Numbered from the stretch's first letter, positions 8,099 through 17,833 are shown. The stretch is 44,504 bases of DNA from Hyphomicrobiales bacterium (GCA_021775525.1 JAJFHQ010000029.1:1-44504), one strand, 5' to 3'. Translations and numbers: made by a program. The notes: generated by a model not told the origin, from the sequence alone.

Positions 8099-8275
8099 AT
8101 GAACAAGGTAAAGACATTCGAGACGACCTATCCCCGTTACTCCTTTGCTCCCTTGGTGGAGCTCGGACTGGCTATTGCAGCCTGGTTTAAAAGCACTGCA
8201 AGCAAGACTGACAAATCGGGTAAGGCTCACGATCATGCAGGCCCGGTCAGTGGTGCTGTCGGTCACGCAGCCTAG
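8099..8275 (+). CDS. 58-residue small protein of unknown function
   Basis: I do not recognise this protein. It has an aromatic/basic N-terminus (MNKVKTFETTYPRYSF), a hydrophobic or amphipathic stretch at about 16-30 (FAPLVELGLAIAAWF), and a low-complexity tail rich in Ala, Gly, Ser, Lys and His. Support for a real gene is the ideal AGGAGG at 8084-8089 nine bases before the ATG, the promoter/operator-like element just upstream, and a hairpin plus T-tract downstream at 8379-8415. An in-frame upstream start at 8015 lies inside the promoter and is less likely. It lies 288 bases after the formate dehydrogenase alpha gene on the same strand and shares an operator-like word with that operon, so a function tied to the same condition is an inference. 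One membrane-surface helix is possible; there is no clear signal peptide. Confidence 0.65.
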   Translation: MNKVKTFETTYPRYSFAPLVELGLAIAAWFKSTASKTDKSGKAHDHAGPVSGAVGHAA

Positions 8276-8378
8276 GGACGTTTCACCAACCTGAATACCC
8301 GACAGTCTAAAACCGGGAATCATAGCTCAAGTTATCAAGTTTATCGCGCACGCTTCCTCCCTTTGCTTGTGCGTTTTA

Positions 8379-8415
8379 GGGCCGGACTTCGGAAACGAGG
8401 TTCGGCCCCTTTTTT
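8379..8415 (+). terminator. Rho-independent terminator after the 58-residue protein gene
   Basis: GGGCCGGAC (8379-8387) pairs with GTTCGGCCC (8400-8408) with one G-U pair, followed by C and six T residues. A smaller CGCAC/GTGCG stem with four T residues lies just upstream (8346-8377). The position after 8275 fits the end of the small-protein transcript. Confidence 0.8.
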
Positions 8416-8532
8416 GAATGCATTTCCTCCCCCCTTCCAAATGCCTTAAAAATATGCAGCCGGAATGGTGAAATTGGCGGTATCTCTTATGGTATTGCGC
8501 CATGTGTCGGCATCGTGGATCAGGCATGTCTC

Positions 8533-8736
8533 ATGTATTATCTCTTTTTAGCAGGAGTTGGCGTTCTGGCCGTGATCCTGGCGCTATTCTGGCTGAAGGA
8601 TGTTCTTCAAAGTCCAAAGCTGGCGCGCATCGCCTATTCAGAGCTGGTTGCGCGGTTTGCCCTAATGGGAGCAGCATTCTCTATTCTGGGATTGCTGCTG
8701 ATTGTGGGGGAGTATCTCAGTCGTGCCGGAAATTAA
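8533..8736 (+). CDS. Small two-helix membrane protein, unknown function
   Basis: The frame encodes 67 residues from the ATG at 8533, or 73 from an in-frame GTG at 8515. Two hydrophobic segments are evident, about residues 2-20 (YYLFLAGVGVLAVILALFW) and 42-60 (FALMGAAFSILGLLLIVGE), joined by a short charged loop with LQSPKLARIAYSELVARF. This spacing is typical of small inner-membrane proteins, which is the main reason to call it real. No good ribosome site precedes either start, so the start is uncertain. It follows a terminator and is convergent with the GMC gene at 8772, so it is probably a single-gene unit. No function can be proposed. Confidence 0.5.
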   Translation: MYYLFLAGVGVLAVILALFWLKDVLQSPKLARIAYSELVARFALMGAAFSILGLLLIVGEYLSRAGN

Positions 8737-8771
8737 GTCGCGGGTACCAACTCAAATGGAATTGTAAATAA

Positions 8772-10442
8772 TTACTCGGCAGGTACTGGAGCGGCGCGCC
8801 GGACTGGTTTCTTCGTATGCCAGTCATTGTCTTGCGCCAGGAGTGTCATGGCCCGTTCTGCGAGCGCTGTAATCAACAATAGTGGATTGACGCCGATTGA
8901 ACGGGGCATAATCGAGCCATCGCAGACATAAAGCCCTGGATGAATGCTATCCGGGCTAGTTTTGTCGCCACCCGCAAACACTTGGCACTTGTGATTGACC
9001 ACGCCCTTTTTACCATCCGCACCCATGCCGCATCCGCCGAGCGGATGTGCAGTAAGGGGCTTTTCGCGCATCATGGGAGCGGCAAGCGGGTTCTTCACAT
9101 ATGTCGCGCCGGTTGCATCCGTCGCCTGGCGAATAAGCGTATCGACACGTTGATAGACCGGCTGCTCATTCACATTGGGCCATGTTACCGACAGGCGGTC
9201 CTTCTCGAGTACAATCCGACCTGCTGCTGAATCGTGACCAACGGCGAAGAAGCTATGGAGTCGTGAGAAAGGACCCTCGTAAACCCCCTTGATAAGGCTT
9301 TGCGCCGCACCGAGGACCGCACCTTTGGGGATGAAGGCGATCGGCAGCAAGGGAGACAGGCCTGACGGAATGACGCCTTCCTGCAGGTACATACCCTTTT
9401 CAAGCGGGCCGTCCTCATTCAGCCGGGTTTGGCCTGATACACAATTGCCGACCATGTCGGTTTCCGCCTTGGGCGGTTCGCCGACACCAATGGCGTTGAC
9501 GCGGATATCTGCTCCATAGCCAAAAGCGATAATGTCGCCATTGGCAGAAAACCCCGCGCCAAGCTGATCTGAAAGGGCGAGCCCGTTTTCACGGGATCTC
9601 AGGAGGATTTCTGTAGAACCCAACGTGCCCGCCGCGAGAATTACCGTGGCCGCTGTGATGGTGAGGGGGCCATCACCATCGTCGGATTTTGTGTCGGTGG
9701 GTGAATACCAGATGCGCCAGCCACCATCATCGCGCTCCACGTGACTGACACAGGCGCCTGTAAAAATCTCGGCGCCATGCTGCCGGGCAAGGGGCAGATA
9801 GGTTAGCGCAATAGAGGTTTTGGCACCGACATTGCAACCCGTGAGGCAGTCACCACACTGGGTGCAGGCAGGCTGAGGCACATCTGCGGAATTGATGGTG
9901 TCGTGGAAATTGACCGTCACTTCGGCCGGGCGGGGAGGGGTTTTAAGCGGTTTGCTTGCTTGCTCCATGGCTTTGTACTTGGTCAATTGCCGGGCTTGCG
10001 GATTGGTTTCCGGGCGCAACATCCGCTTGGCCCGCTCGAAGCCTTGTTCCAGCAGCCCGTCGCTGGAGATTTCTTCGGGCCAGCATGGGTCCTCGAACAC
10101 ACGCGCGTCTGGTCGCAGTGCAACACCCGCATTAATGAGCGATCCTCCACCAAGCCCACAACCGACAAAAACGTCAAGATCGTCTCCCACGCGGAAATCA
10201 AATAAGCCGTCACGTGGTCCGAATTTTTTCGAGGTGCCGGAGATCTGCACCTCGCGTCGGATGGTTTGAAATTTATCGGGGAAGCGACCTGTATGGAATT
10301 CCTTGCCGCGTTCGAGAATACATACCCGGCGCCCATAACCCGCAAGCCGGGCAGCGGCAACACCGCCGCCATAACCTGACCCGATCACCACCACATCATA
10401 ATGTGGCCTGATAGTGTCGAGTGGTTTTGAGAGGGACGCCAT
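8772..10442 (-). CDS. GMC-family oxidoreductase, cholesterol-oxidase-like, with a four-cysteine motif
   Basis: The 556-residue flavoprotein begins with a Rossmann FAD motif (VVVIGSGYGGG, residues 18-27). A second FAD contact follows in GCGLGGGSLINAGV around 95-107. The C-terminal GMC domain has the catalytic His region TAHPLGGCGMG and the Asn region GVNPLLLITALAER. Between them is CTQCGDCLTGC (C193, C196, C199, C203), a ferredoxin-like spacing also seen in mycobacterial ChoD-type sterol oxidases. There is no signal peptide, so it is probably cytoplasmic. The expected reaction is FAD-dependent oxidation of an alcohol; the substrate is unknown. It sits alone between the small membrane protein (convergent) and the sugar transferase (same strand, 190 bases upstream). 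Confidence 0.88.
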   Translation of the reverse strand: MASLSKPLDTIRPHYDVVVIGSGYGGGVAAARLAGYGRRVCILERGKEFHTGRFPDKFQTIRREVQISGTSKKFGPRDGLFDFRVGDDLDVFVGCGLGGGSLINAGVALRPDARVFEDPCWPEEISSDGLLEQGFERAKRMLRPETNPQARQLTKYKAMEQASKPLKTPPRPAEVTVNFHDTINSADVPQPACTQCGDCLTGCNVGAKTSIALTYLPLARQHGAEIFTGACVSHVERDDGGWRIWYSPTDTKSDDGDGPLTITAATVILAAGTLGSTEILLRSRENGLALSDQLGAGFSANGDIIAFGYGADIRVNAIGVGEPPKAETDMVGNCVSGQTRLNEDGPLEKGMYLQEGVIPSGLSPLLPIAFIPKGAVLGAAQSLIKGVYEGPFSRLHSFFAVGHDSAAGRIVLEKDRLSVTWPNVNEQPVYQRVDTLIRQATDATGATYVKNPLAAPMMREKPLTAHPLGGCGMGADGKKGVVNHKCQVFAGGDKTSPDSIHPGLYVCDGSIMPRSIGVNPLLLITALAERAMTLLAQDNDWHTKKPVRRAAPVPAE

Positions 10443-10522
10443 ACTTAACCCTCATTACTCACTACGCATTCATATCCATCAGCCGCTACATGTCGGCAAG
10501 AATGAGGATATGACATCTGATA

Positions 10523-10544
10523 CTTCATCATCATTATCATGAAG
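10523..10544. repeat. Imperfectly placed dyad CTTCAT-N10-ATGAAG upstream of the GMC gene
   Basis: CTTCAT (10523-10528) and ATGAAG (10539-10544) are reverse complements about 80 bases upstream of the GMC start at 10442. It could be an operator; the core is TCA-repeat-like, so chance is also possible. Confidence 0.25.
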
Positions 10545-10632
10545 CGGTCAAGCGAACATGATTCGCGTCAAGGAATGGTTAGCATGCAGCTTGGCTGGAG
10601 TTCATCGGGCGTAGTGACGCATAAAAACGTGA

Positions 10633-12093
10633 CTAGCAGGCGTTCTGGAACGCGCGCCGAGAAAACAGCGTCATCAGGATGATCTGGATGTCAAACCAGA
10701 TGGACCAGTTGTCGATATAATATAAATCATGCTCAACGCGGCCACGCATCTTCTCATCGGTATCCGTCTGGCCACGGAATCCATTGACCTGTGCCCAGCC
10801 TGTAATGCCCGGTTTTACATTGTGTCGACGGGCATAGAGTGCAATCCGGTCCTGGAATTCATGATTATGAATGAGTGCATGGGGGCGGGGTCCGACAAGA
10901 GACATTTCACCCCTGATGACATTTATGATTTGCGGAAGCTCATCGATATTCCAGCGCCGCATGAACCGCCCAAGTCGTGTAACGCGTGGGTCATTTTCCG
11001 TAACCTGGGTAAAGTCCTCACCCTCTTCTGTGACCGTCATAGTGCGGAATTTGAGAATGCGAAAAGGTTCCTGGTTGAAGCCATGACGGTATTGGAGAAA
11101 GAACACAGGTCCATTCCCATTTAGCTTCACCAGGACGGCAAAGATGAGCAGCAGGGGCACAAGCAGGATCAGAGCAATGGTTGCCAGGAACAAATCCATA
11201 CAGCGCTTCGTAAATGTCTCGACTATGTTGAGCGGAGCGCGGACCAGGTTGAGACCCGTGGCCGGTCCTATACGGCAAATGCCAGCTTCCAGAGCGCGTC
11301 CTAATATTTGTTCAGGGCCGAGAATTGTTGCTGCGGGCACTTTCAGAAACGCTTCGCGGCAAGCCTTTATGGTCCCGGAATCGGACCATGGCAAAAGCAG
11401 TACAATATTGTCGATACGCAGTTTTCTGGCCTGATCAACCGTGTGATTGAGCATGGCATTAAATCGGGAAGCAAAATGAGACTTGCTCTCACCCTTCTCG
11501 ATTTCGGGGATGAGCTCGATACCAACAATCTGCAAACCGTAATCAGTTGGCGAGATTTGTTCGCGGAAGCTACGGATTCGCCCTTCGGTTCCCAGCAGCA
11601 GCAGGCTTTTCGAGGCCAGCCAACCATTGTGAAAGCCGCGTCGGACTGATGCCATAGTCACGGCTCGCAGCAGGGATAATCCTAGCAGACCAGAAAAATA
11701 GAACAGGATAAGTGCACCGCGTGAATAGGCATCGGTCAATTTGGCGACGAAGCCGATCACCAGCACACAAAAGATGGCGAAGTTCCAGACGTAAAAAATT
11801 TGCCGCACGGCATGCGGATCGGCAAACATTTCGGCTAGGTCATACTGCTTTTTAAAGCTGCGCGGTGTGACGTAAAAAATAGCTGCCAGCAATCCAGCAC
11901 GCAGGTAATTCAGAAGCAGACCCGGGTCGTCATAAACAACCAGGTGATAGAGAATTCCCACCGCGACGGATAATCCGACGATCAGCAGTGCATCAAAGGC
12001 GGCTGCAACCGGAGCAAAGCTTTCACCCAGCACAAGTGTGCGGCGGCCATGCAGCCCCAGTTTTTTCTGAATTATTTGTGTCGTTTCCGACAT
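10633..12093 (-). CDS. Undecaprenyl-phosphate hexose-1-phosphate transferase (WcaJ/ExoY-type polyprenyl glycosylphosphotransferase)
   Basis: The 486-residue protein should start repeat-unit assembly by moving hexose-1-phosphate from a UDP-sugar to undecaprenyl phosphate at the inner membrane. The N-terminal half has four hydrophobic segments (about 30-50, 62-76, 101-120, 127-145), then a soluble CoA-binding-like region. The C-terminal catalytic domain has a membrane anchor (297-323), FRILKFRTM (343-351), the catalytic Asp-Glu in NIDELPQI (382-389), [10 protein letters not shown] (396-405) and [13 protein letters not shown] (429-441). Length and order match the WcaJ group. It is divergent from the UDP-glucuronate decarboxylase and opens the polysaccharide locus. 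Whether glucose or galactose is transferred cannot be read. Confidence 0.93.
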   Translation of the reverse strand: MSETTQIIQKKLGLHGRRTLVLGESFAPVAAAFDALLIVGLSVAVGILYHLVVYDDPGLLLNYLRAGLLAAIFYVTPRSFKKQYDLAEMFADPHAVRQIFYVWNFAIFCVLVIGFVAKLTDAYSRGALILFYFSGLLGLSLLRAVTMASVRRGFHNGWLASKSLLLLGTEGRIRSFREQISPTDYGLQIVGIELIPEIEKGESKSHFASRFNAMLNHTVDQARKLRIDNIVLLLPWSDSGTIKACREAFLKVPAATILGPEQILGRALEAGICRIGPATGLNLVRAPLNIVETFTKRCMDLFLATIALILLVPLLLIFAVLVKLNGNGPVFFLQYRHGFNQEPFRILKFRTMTVTEEGEDFTQVTENDPRVTRLGRFMRRWNIDELPQIINVIRGEMSLVGPRPHALIHNHEFQDRIALYARRHNVKPGITGWAQVNGFRGQTDTDEKMRGRVEHDLYYIDNWSIWFDIQIILMTLFSRRAFQNAC

Positions 12094-12257
12094 GTTGCGG
12101 CAAACCCTGATCTCCGCGGGCCGGAAAGACTCGCAGACTTTCTCTTATCGTTGCCGTCATATTCATGGCTTGGCCTTCGTTCTCAATATTCACCGTTCAT
12201 TCACCTTAATATCCGGGCTGTTAAGGTAAACCGCATCTGGGGCGCATGCTTGCCAGT

Positions 12258-12286
12258 TAGTGTTAATTTTATACCAGTTAACACTA
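12258..12286. promoter_or_regulatory. Inverted repeat TAGTGTTAA-N11-TTAACACTA upstream of the polysaccharide genes
   Basis: A perfect 9-bp dyad (12258-12266 and 12278-12286) lies in the 294-base divergent region between the sugar transferase and the decarboxylase. A CCAGTTA direct repeat overlaps it (12253-12259 and 12274-12280). It is a plausible operator for the locus. I see nothing else definable in 12094-12387. Confidence 0.45.
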
Positions 12287-12387
12287 TGAATTATAACGAG
12301 TATCCCACAACATTATCTGACCTATGCTGGCGGCCAATAAGAGGCAAAGCGGGTTCTCGCCTGCTTTCTAATAGTGGGTCCAGCTAT

Positions 12388-13407
12388 ATGGCTAAGAATT
12401 ACAAATATGATATTCCGCGTGTCCTCGTGACTGGCGGCGCCGGCTTTCTCGGGTCGCATCTTTGCGAACGGCTCGTGAGGGAAGGCAATGATGTGTTGTG
12501 CATCGACAATTTTTATACGGGACGCCGCACGTCGATCGGCCACCTGTTGGACGATCCGTTGTTTGAGTTGATGCGGCATGACATCACTTTCCCGCTCTAT
12601 ATCGAGGCCGACGAGATTTACAACCTAGCCTGTCCTGCATCACCGGTGCACTACCAGCATGATCCGGTACAAACGACCAAGACGTCCGTTCATGGCGCCA
12701 TCAACATGCTTGGCTTGGCGAAGCGTCTGGACGCGAAAATCATGCAGGCATCAACCAGCGAGATTTACGGCGATCCTGCCTCACACCCCCAGGTGGAGGA
12801 ATATTGGGGCAATGTGAATGCTGTCGGTCCAAGAGCCTGCTACGACGAGGGCAAGAGATGCGCGGAGACGCTGTTCTTCGATTATCACCGCCAGCACAAG
12901 CTGCGGATCAAGGTCGCGCGGATTTTCAATACATATGGCCCACGCATGCACCCAAATGACGGGCGCGTCGTATCAAATTTCATCATGCAAGCTCTGCGTG
13001 GCGATCCGATCACGGTCTATGGAGAGGGACAGCAGACACGCTCGTTTTGCTATGTGAGCGATCTTATTGATGGGTTCATCCGTATGATGAAGTCACCCGA
13101 CAAGGTCACCGGGCCGATCAATCTGGGTAATCCGGATGAAAAAACCATCCTGGAACTTGCCGAAACAATCATTCGCCTGACCGGTTCCAAATCAAAGATC
13201 ATTTACGAGGAATTGCCCGAAGATGATCCGCTCCAGAGATGTCCTGATATCACCAGGGCCAAGAAGACACTCAAGTGGCAGCCAAACATTCCGCTTGAGG
13301 ATGGCCTGAAGGAAACTGTGGCCTACTTCAAGTGGTACATCGAGCATGGCGCTTCGACCCGCGACAGGCACCCAGCCGCCTCGCGCCGTGTCAGTGAAGA
13401 CGCCTAA
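12388..13407 (+). CDS. UDP-glucuronate decarboxylase (UDP-xylose synthase)
   Basis: The 339-residue extended SDR converts UDP-glucuronate to UDP-xylose with bound NAD. It shows the Gly motif GGAGFLG (16-22), the TSE triad start (T123-E125), and YDEGK with catalytic Y152 and K156. It also has family-specific stretches: [13 protein letters not shown] (78-90) and [16 protein letters not shown], typical of UXS. The ATG at 12388 is chosen because the family N-terminus begins just before the Rossmann motif; in-frame starts upstream (12285, 12049) would add an unrelated extension through the dyad. The ribosome site is weak. It supplies a pentose donor or precursor to the locus. Confidence 0.93.
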   Translation: MAKNYKYDIPRVLVTGGAGFLGSHLCERLVREGNDVLCIDNFYTGRRTSIGHLLDDPLFELMRHDITFPLYIEADEIYNLACPASPVHYQHDPVQTTKTSVHGAINMLGLAKRLDAKIMQASTSEIYGDPASHPQVEEYWGNVNAVGPRACYDEGKRCAETLFFDYHRQHKLRIKVARIFNTYGPRMHPNDGRVVSNFIMQALRGDPITVYGEGQQTRSFCYVSDLIDGFIRMMKSPDKVTGPINLGNPDEKTILELAETIIRLTGSKSKIIYEELPEDDPLQRCPDITRAKKTLKWQPNIPLEDGLKETVAYFKWYIEHGASTRDRHPAASRRVSEDA

Positions 13408-13473
13408 GGCGGAATTGCCGGTGGCGGGTATCGCTACCAACTTGCATTGAGAAAGTGACTTTAGGGGTCGTAC

Positions 13474-14550
13474 ATGAGCAAGACAGTTCTCATCACCGGG
13501 TCAGCCGGACTTATTGGTTCAGAGGCCACGCGTTTTTTTGCCGCCCAAGGCTTCCAGGTTGTCGGCATCGACAACAATATGCGCCAGACTCTGTTTGGTA
13601 AGGAAGCGTCGACAGAGTGGAACCGGGTACAACTGGAAAATGACCTGGAGTCTTATCGTCACGTTGCTGCGGACATCCGTGACGAACAGTCCATGGCTTC
13701 ATTGTTCAAGGAATTGGGCAAGAACGTCTGCCTGATCATACACACAGCAGCGCAGCCCTCCCATGACTGGGCAGCACGCGATCCGTTTGCAGATTTTTCC
13801 ATCAATGCGACCGGGACACTTGTTCTTCTGGAGCTGTGCCGGAAGCACTGCCCCGACGCGCCATTCATCTTCACCTCGACCAACAAGGTCTATGGCGACA
13901 GGCCGAATTCCCTGCCACTGGTTGAACTGGAAACGCGCTGGGAACTAGATGAAGGCCATCCGTTTCATGCTCGAGGCATCGACGAGACCATGTCGATTGA
14001 CCAGTCCATGCACTCCCTGTTCGGAGCGTCTAAAGTTTCAGCCGATATGATGGTTCAGGAGTATGGCCGCTATTTCGGAATGAAGACGGCTTGTTTCCGT
14101 GGAGGATGCCTCACCGGACCATCCCACTCAGGAACAGTCCTGCACGGATTTCTCGCTTACCTCATGAAATGCACCGCGACCGGCATGCCCTATACCGTTT
14201 TTGGATATGGCGGGAAGCAGGTGCGCGACAATATCCACAGCCATGATCTCGTCAACGCCTTCTGGCATTTCTTCCAGAACCCGCGCTGCGGCGAGGTCTA
14301 CAATATTGGTGGCGGCCGTCACAGCAACTGCTCGATGCTGGAGGCTATTGATATCTGCGAGACTCTGACGGGCCAAAATCTCAACCGGACTTACGAAGAT
14401 GCTAACCGCATGGGCGACCATATCTGGTGGATTTCCGATACCAGTCGGTTCGAGCAGCATTACCCCGACTGGAAGCTGGACTATAACGTGGAATCCATCC
14501 TGGAGGAGATATTGATAACCAACCGGGATCGCTGGCGCGAGGCTGGTTGA
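13474..14550 (+). CDS. NAD-dependent epimerase/dehydratase, CDP-tyvelose-epimerase-like, with Phe in place of the catalytic Tyr
   Basis: The 358-residue extended SDR has GSAGLIG (9-15), [17 protein letters not shown] and the substrate region [14 protein letters not shown], which places it near CDP-paratose 2-epimerases. The usual YxxxK pair reads F183-GAS-K187, so the catalytic tyrosine is absent in this alignment. I recall the same SLFGASK form in other members, so this may be a subfamily trait rather than a defect. RBS AGGGG precedes the ATG. It is followed at 3 bases by the WecG-type gene. The role is nucleotide-sugar epimerisation at a carbon where oxidation occurs next to it; the exact sugar is not determinable. 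Confidence 0.85.
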   Translation: MSKTVLITGSAGLIGSEATRFFAAQGFQVVGIDNNMRQTLFGKEASTEWNRVQLENDLESYRHVAADIRDEQSMASLFKELGKNVCLIIHTAAQPSHDWAARDPFADFSINATGTLVLLELCRKHCPDAPFIFTSTNKVYGDRPNSLPLVELETRWELDEGHPFHARGIDETMSIDQSMHSLFGASKVSADMMVQEYGRYFGMKTACFRGGCLTGPSHSGTVLHGFLAYLMKCTATGMPYTVFGYGGKQVRDNIHSHDLVNAFWHFFQNPRCGEVYNIGGGRHSNCSMLEAIDICETLTGQNLNRTYEDANRMGDHIWWISDTSRFEQHYPDWKLDYNVESILEEILITNRDRWREAG

Positions 14551-14553
14551 GCC

Positions 14554-15357
14554 ATGAGAAACGATGGCAAGAAAAACGTTCTCGGCATTAATATCAGCGT
14601 GATCGATTACGAGGGTGCCGTCGCTGCAATTCTCAAAGCGGGCCGGTCGCGCAAGCCCCTGAAGGTGAGCGCGCTGGCAGTGCATGGGGTCATGACCGGC
14701 GTTCTTGATCCGGAGCATCGCTGGCGGCTGAACTCATTTGACATGGTAACCACAGATGGGCAGCCCGTGAGATGGGCGCTCAACCTGCTGCATGGAACGG
14801 GTCTGACCGACCGGGTTCGCGGCCCTGCGCTGACGTTGAAAGTTTGCGAAGAAGCTGCGCGCGCAGGCCTTCCCGTTTATCTTTATGGTAGCCGGCACGT
14901 TGTTTTGGAAAAGTTCCGGAAGAACCTGAAGAAAAAATATCCTGAACTGATTATTGCCGGCTACCGGCCATCATTGTTCCGCCGCAGCACAGATGCCGAA
15001 AAGAAATCTATCGCCAGGGACATACGACGCTCTGGTGCCCGCATAGTTCTGGTTGGGCTCGGATGTCCACGCCAAGAGGTCTGGGTTTATGAATATGCGG
15101 AATTGCTCTCAATACCGGCTCTGGCCGTGGGGGCTGCATTCGATTTCCATGCCGGGTTGCTGAGTGAGGCACCAGTCATTTTGCAAAAATACGGACTGGA
15201 ATGGGTTTATCGCCTGGTCCAGGAACCTGCCCGGCTTTGGCGTCGCTATGTCCTTTTGAATCCCGCTTTTCTGGCCATGCTGTTTGCCCAATTTTCCCGG
15301 CTGACTTCATTCAAGGATCCGGGCCGGCAACCACAGACTGCGTCCAATTTTGCCTGA
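14554..15357 (+). CDS. WecG/TagA/CpsF-family glycosyltransferase
   Basis: The 267-residue protein matches the GT26 family: [19 protein letters not shown] at the N-terminus, the catalytic-site region around [26 protein letters not shown], and [13 protein letters not shown] near residue 165. Members transfer a sugar from a UDP donor (ManNAcA or ManNAc in characterised cases) onto a lipid-linked acceptor at the cytoplasmic face of the membrane. It starts 3 bases after the epimerase gene, so the two are probably co-translated. It is a likely second or later step after the initiating sugar transferase. Donor sugar is unknown. Confidence 0.92.
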   Translation: MRNDGKKNVLGINISVIDYEGAVAAILKAGRSRKPLKVSALAVHGVMTGVLDPEHRWRLNSFDMVTTDGQPVRWALNLLHGTGLTDRVRGPALTLKVCEEAARAGLPVYLYGSRHVVLEKFRKNLKKKYPELIIAGYRPSLFRRSTDAEKKSIARDIRRSGARIVLVGLGCPRQEVWVYEYAELLSIPALAVGAAFDFHAGLLSEAPVILQKYGLEWVYRLVQEPARLWRRYVLLNPAFLAMLFAQFSRLTSFKDPGRQPQTASNFA

Positions 15358-15537
15358 AAATCAGCATCTGCCAATGAGTGATGAATTCTTCTCAAATTAT
15401 TGATATAGCGCCATTAACCTCAATTAGGGAGTGTGTTTGAAGGGCGGTGAATCATTTCATAGGGTTGATCTGTACGAATAGATGGGCGTCTGCGGCAAGG
15501 GCCGTTCGGATGCTTCGTTAGCCCCGGGAAAATCGAC

Positions 15538-17745
15538 GTGATCCGATGCATGTCGTCGAGTGAGGGGTTGATCTTTAAATCAGATGTGATGGGCGGCATG
15601 GAAGAAACACTGGACCTGAGAGACGTGTTGGCGATTTTGCGCCGTAAGTTGCGTTTCATTGCCGGGACATTCACGCTTGGCTTATTGGCTGGTGTGCTGT
15701 TTCTGCTGCTGGTCACTCCGAAATATACCGCCGATGCGACCTTGATATTCAATCCGGGCCAATTCGAGATCAGCAAGGAAAAGAGCCAGCTGGGTCCGCA
15801 GCTTTTCGACCGCCTGATTACGGGCGAGATTGCCTCGATAAAATCACCGGCAGTCCTGTCGAAGGCCATATCAACCGAAAATCTTCTTCACGATCCCGAG
15901 TTGAACAAGTCGACCTTGAGAAGTTTGATTGACGGCCTGCTTTCGTTTGTCCGTTCCGGTGAGGGGTCGCCAGATACCCATGAGCTCCAGGTCATCGAGC
16001 GCTTCAAGAAGTTGCTGGAGATTGATCACCCCGAACGCACCAATCTAATCACGATATCCTACACCTCAAGTGATCCGGACAAGTCGGCACGGATAGCGAA
16101 TTCGGTCACCAACATTTTCCTCGAACAGCAGCTTGTGGACCGTGTGGCATCGACGCCACTTGCCGCAAAATGGTTGCAGGACAGGAAAGTCATCCTCCGT
16201 GAAAAGTGGCGTGCGTCGCAGGCGCAGGTCGAGAAATACAAGGCCGACAACAATTTGAGCTACCTGAGTGGGGAAAAGCTTCGCGAGCAGCAAATCGATC
16301 GTTTGAACGAACAAATGGTGCTTGCGGGTACGAAGACGGAAGAGGCTCGTGCGCGCATAGAGCAGGTCCGTCGGATGCTCAAGTCGAGGGATTACCAGCA
16401 ACTCGCCAACAGCAACAAATCGGAAGTGCTAACCAAGCTGCGGGATCGTCTGGCTGCCGCATCGCAGCGGGAGGCTTCACTAAGCAGTACGTTATTGCCT
16501 AGCCATCCCACGCTGCGCGAGGTCAGGGCGGAAATCGTCAGTGTCCGCAAACAGATTGAGAATGAGGGCAAACGCGTTCTCGACGATCTCGAGGTAATGT
16601 TTCAATCTGCCAGAGAGCGCGAGCAATTTATTCGTCAGAGTTTTGACAAGACAATCAAGGGCATGCAGGATTCCGGTGCGGCTATCGTGAAGCTTCGCGA
16701 GCTGGAGAGAACCGCTGCCTCGGACCGGGAAATCTATGAATCGTTCCTCAACCGATCGAATGAGACGATTGAGCAATCGACCGGTAGTTTCGCCAATTTC
16801 CGCCTGATCAAGAGCGCACAGGTGCCGATCAAGCCCAGCTTCCCGGGAAAAATGAAGGTGCTCGTGCTTGCTGCCATGGCCTCGCTTGTGCTGGGCATTG
16901 GCATGTCTCTGGTTCAGGAAGCGCTCAATTCAACATTCAGGCCACAGGACCAGATTTCCGGCATATTGGGATTGCCGCTGCTCGCATCACTCCCAACACG
17001 GATCAATGGGGATGCTGGCCACGGGCTGCCGACTGAAAGTTTCATATCCCGTGAAAACGGCACACCGCTGGCAAATTCAGTCAAACGCCTCTTGCGAGCA
17101 GTTGGACCCGCGGGCGGTGCCGCATTACCCACCGGAATGATCGCAGTCACATCAACGGGTGAGGGTGAGGGCAAGACGATGATTGCTGTCAGCCTGGCGC
17201 AAATGGCGGCACTCAATGGATCAAGGGTTCTCCTGATTGACGGCAATTTCGGATCTCCCTCGCTTGAACGCATTTTCCGGCAAGAGTCGTGGAATTGCAT
17301 CGCCCGGGACCGCCAAGAGCCAATTGGTTCAAACCCTTTACTCTTTGAGGACCGTTCCACGGGGCTGCATATCCTGCCCGTTTTTGTTGGCCAGGCCGGT
17401 GGAAACGGGTTTGTGGACTCGCATGAATTCAACGAAATGCTGCGCTCCGCACGTGAAGAATATGAACTCGTCATCGTGGATACGGCTTCGGTTCTAACAA
17501 ACCCAGACAGCTGGGATTTAGCGGATGCTGCGGATCAGGTGATCTTCGTGGTCGCGAGCAACAAGACACAGCATGAGAGCGCAACCCGGGCGCTTGAGAT
17601 GCTGAAAAGCTGTCACGCGCGTATGGCCGGTATAGTCCTGAATTTTGCGGATAGTGAACAGATGCCAGATCGCAGGGTTTTTGCTCCCGGGCTCTCCCCG
17701 ACTGCGGCCCATGTCGTTTCAGGCTTGGCTCATCGCTCCGGCTAG
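15538..17745 (+). CDS. Wzz/BY-kinase-like polysaccharide chain-length protein with degenerate kinase signatures
   Basis: Up to 735 residues from a GTG at 15538; ATGs at 15550, 15589 and 15598 are alternative starts and none has a strong ribosome site. It has two membrane helices (about 39-59 and 440-460), a long periplasmic coiled-coil region between them, the Pro-rich VPIKPSFPGK before the second helix, and a cytoplasmic ParA/MinD-like domain. Walker A is GEGEGKT (541-547) and Walker B VIVDTA (645-650). Walker A' reads LLIDGNFGSP at 566-575 instead of the usual Asp-x-Asp-x-Arg pattern. The C-terminus (SPTAAHVVSGLAHRSG) has no tyrosine cluster. It should organise export and chain length with Wzx/Wzy, but autophosphorylation on a tail is unlikely. 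Confidence 0.88.
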   Translation: MIRCMSSSEGLIFKSDVMGGMEETLDLRDVLAILRRKLRFIAGTFTLGLLAGVLFLLLVTPKYTADATLIFNPGQFEISKEKSQLGPQLFDRLITGEIASIKSPAVLSKAISTENLLHDPELNKSTLRSLIDGLLSFVRSGEGSPDTHELQVIERFKKLLEIDHPERTNLITISYTSSDPDKSARIANSVTNIFLEQQLVDRVASTPLAAKWLQDRKVILREKWRASQAQVEKYKADNNLSYLSGEKLREQQIDRLNEQMVLAGTKTEEARARIEQVRRMLKSRDYQQLANSNKSEVLTKLRDRLAAASQREASLSSTLLPSHPTLREVRAEIVSVRKQIENEGKRVLDDLEVMFQSAREREQFIRQSFDKTIKGMQDSGAAIVKLRELERTAASDREIYESFLNRSNETIEQSTGSFANFRLIKSAQVPIKPSFPGKMKVLVLAAMASLVLGIGMSLVQEALNSTFRPQDQISGILGLPLLASLPTRINGDAGHGLPTESFISRENGTPLANSVKRLLRAVGPAGGAALPTGMIAVTSTGEGEGKTMIAVSLAQMAALNGSRVLLIDGNFGSPSLERIFRQESWNCIARDRQEPIGSNPLLFEDRSTGLHILPVFVGQAGGNGFVDSHEFNEMLRSAREEYELVIVDTASVLTNPDSWDLADAADQVIFVVASNKTQHESATRALEMLKSCHARMAGIVLNFADSEQMPDRRVFAPGLSPTAAHVVSGLAHRSG

Positions 17746-17767
17746 GCCGAGACCGGGCAGCAATGAG

Positions 17768-17785
17768 CTTATCCGCAGGGATAAG
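17768..17785 (+). other. Hairpin CTTATCC-GCAG-GGATAAG
   Basis: A perfect 7-bp stem with a 4-base loop lies in the 88-base gap between the Wzz-like gene and the flippase. There is no T-tract, so it is not a standard terminator. It may be an mRNA processing or stability element. Confidence 0.35.
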
Positions 17786-17833
17786 GATTCGGGACTCTTC
17801 TTACCGTAACGGGTCAGGATGTAAATAAAACGG

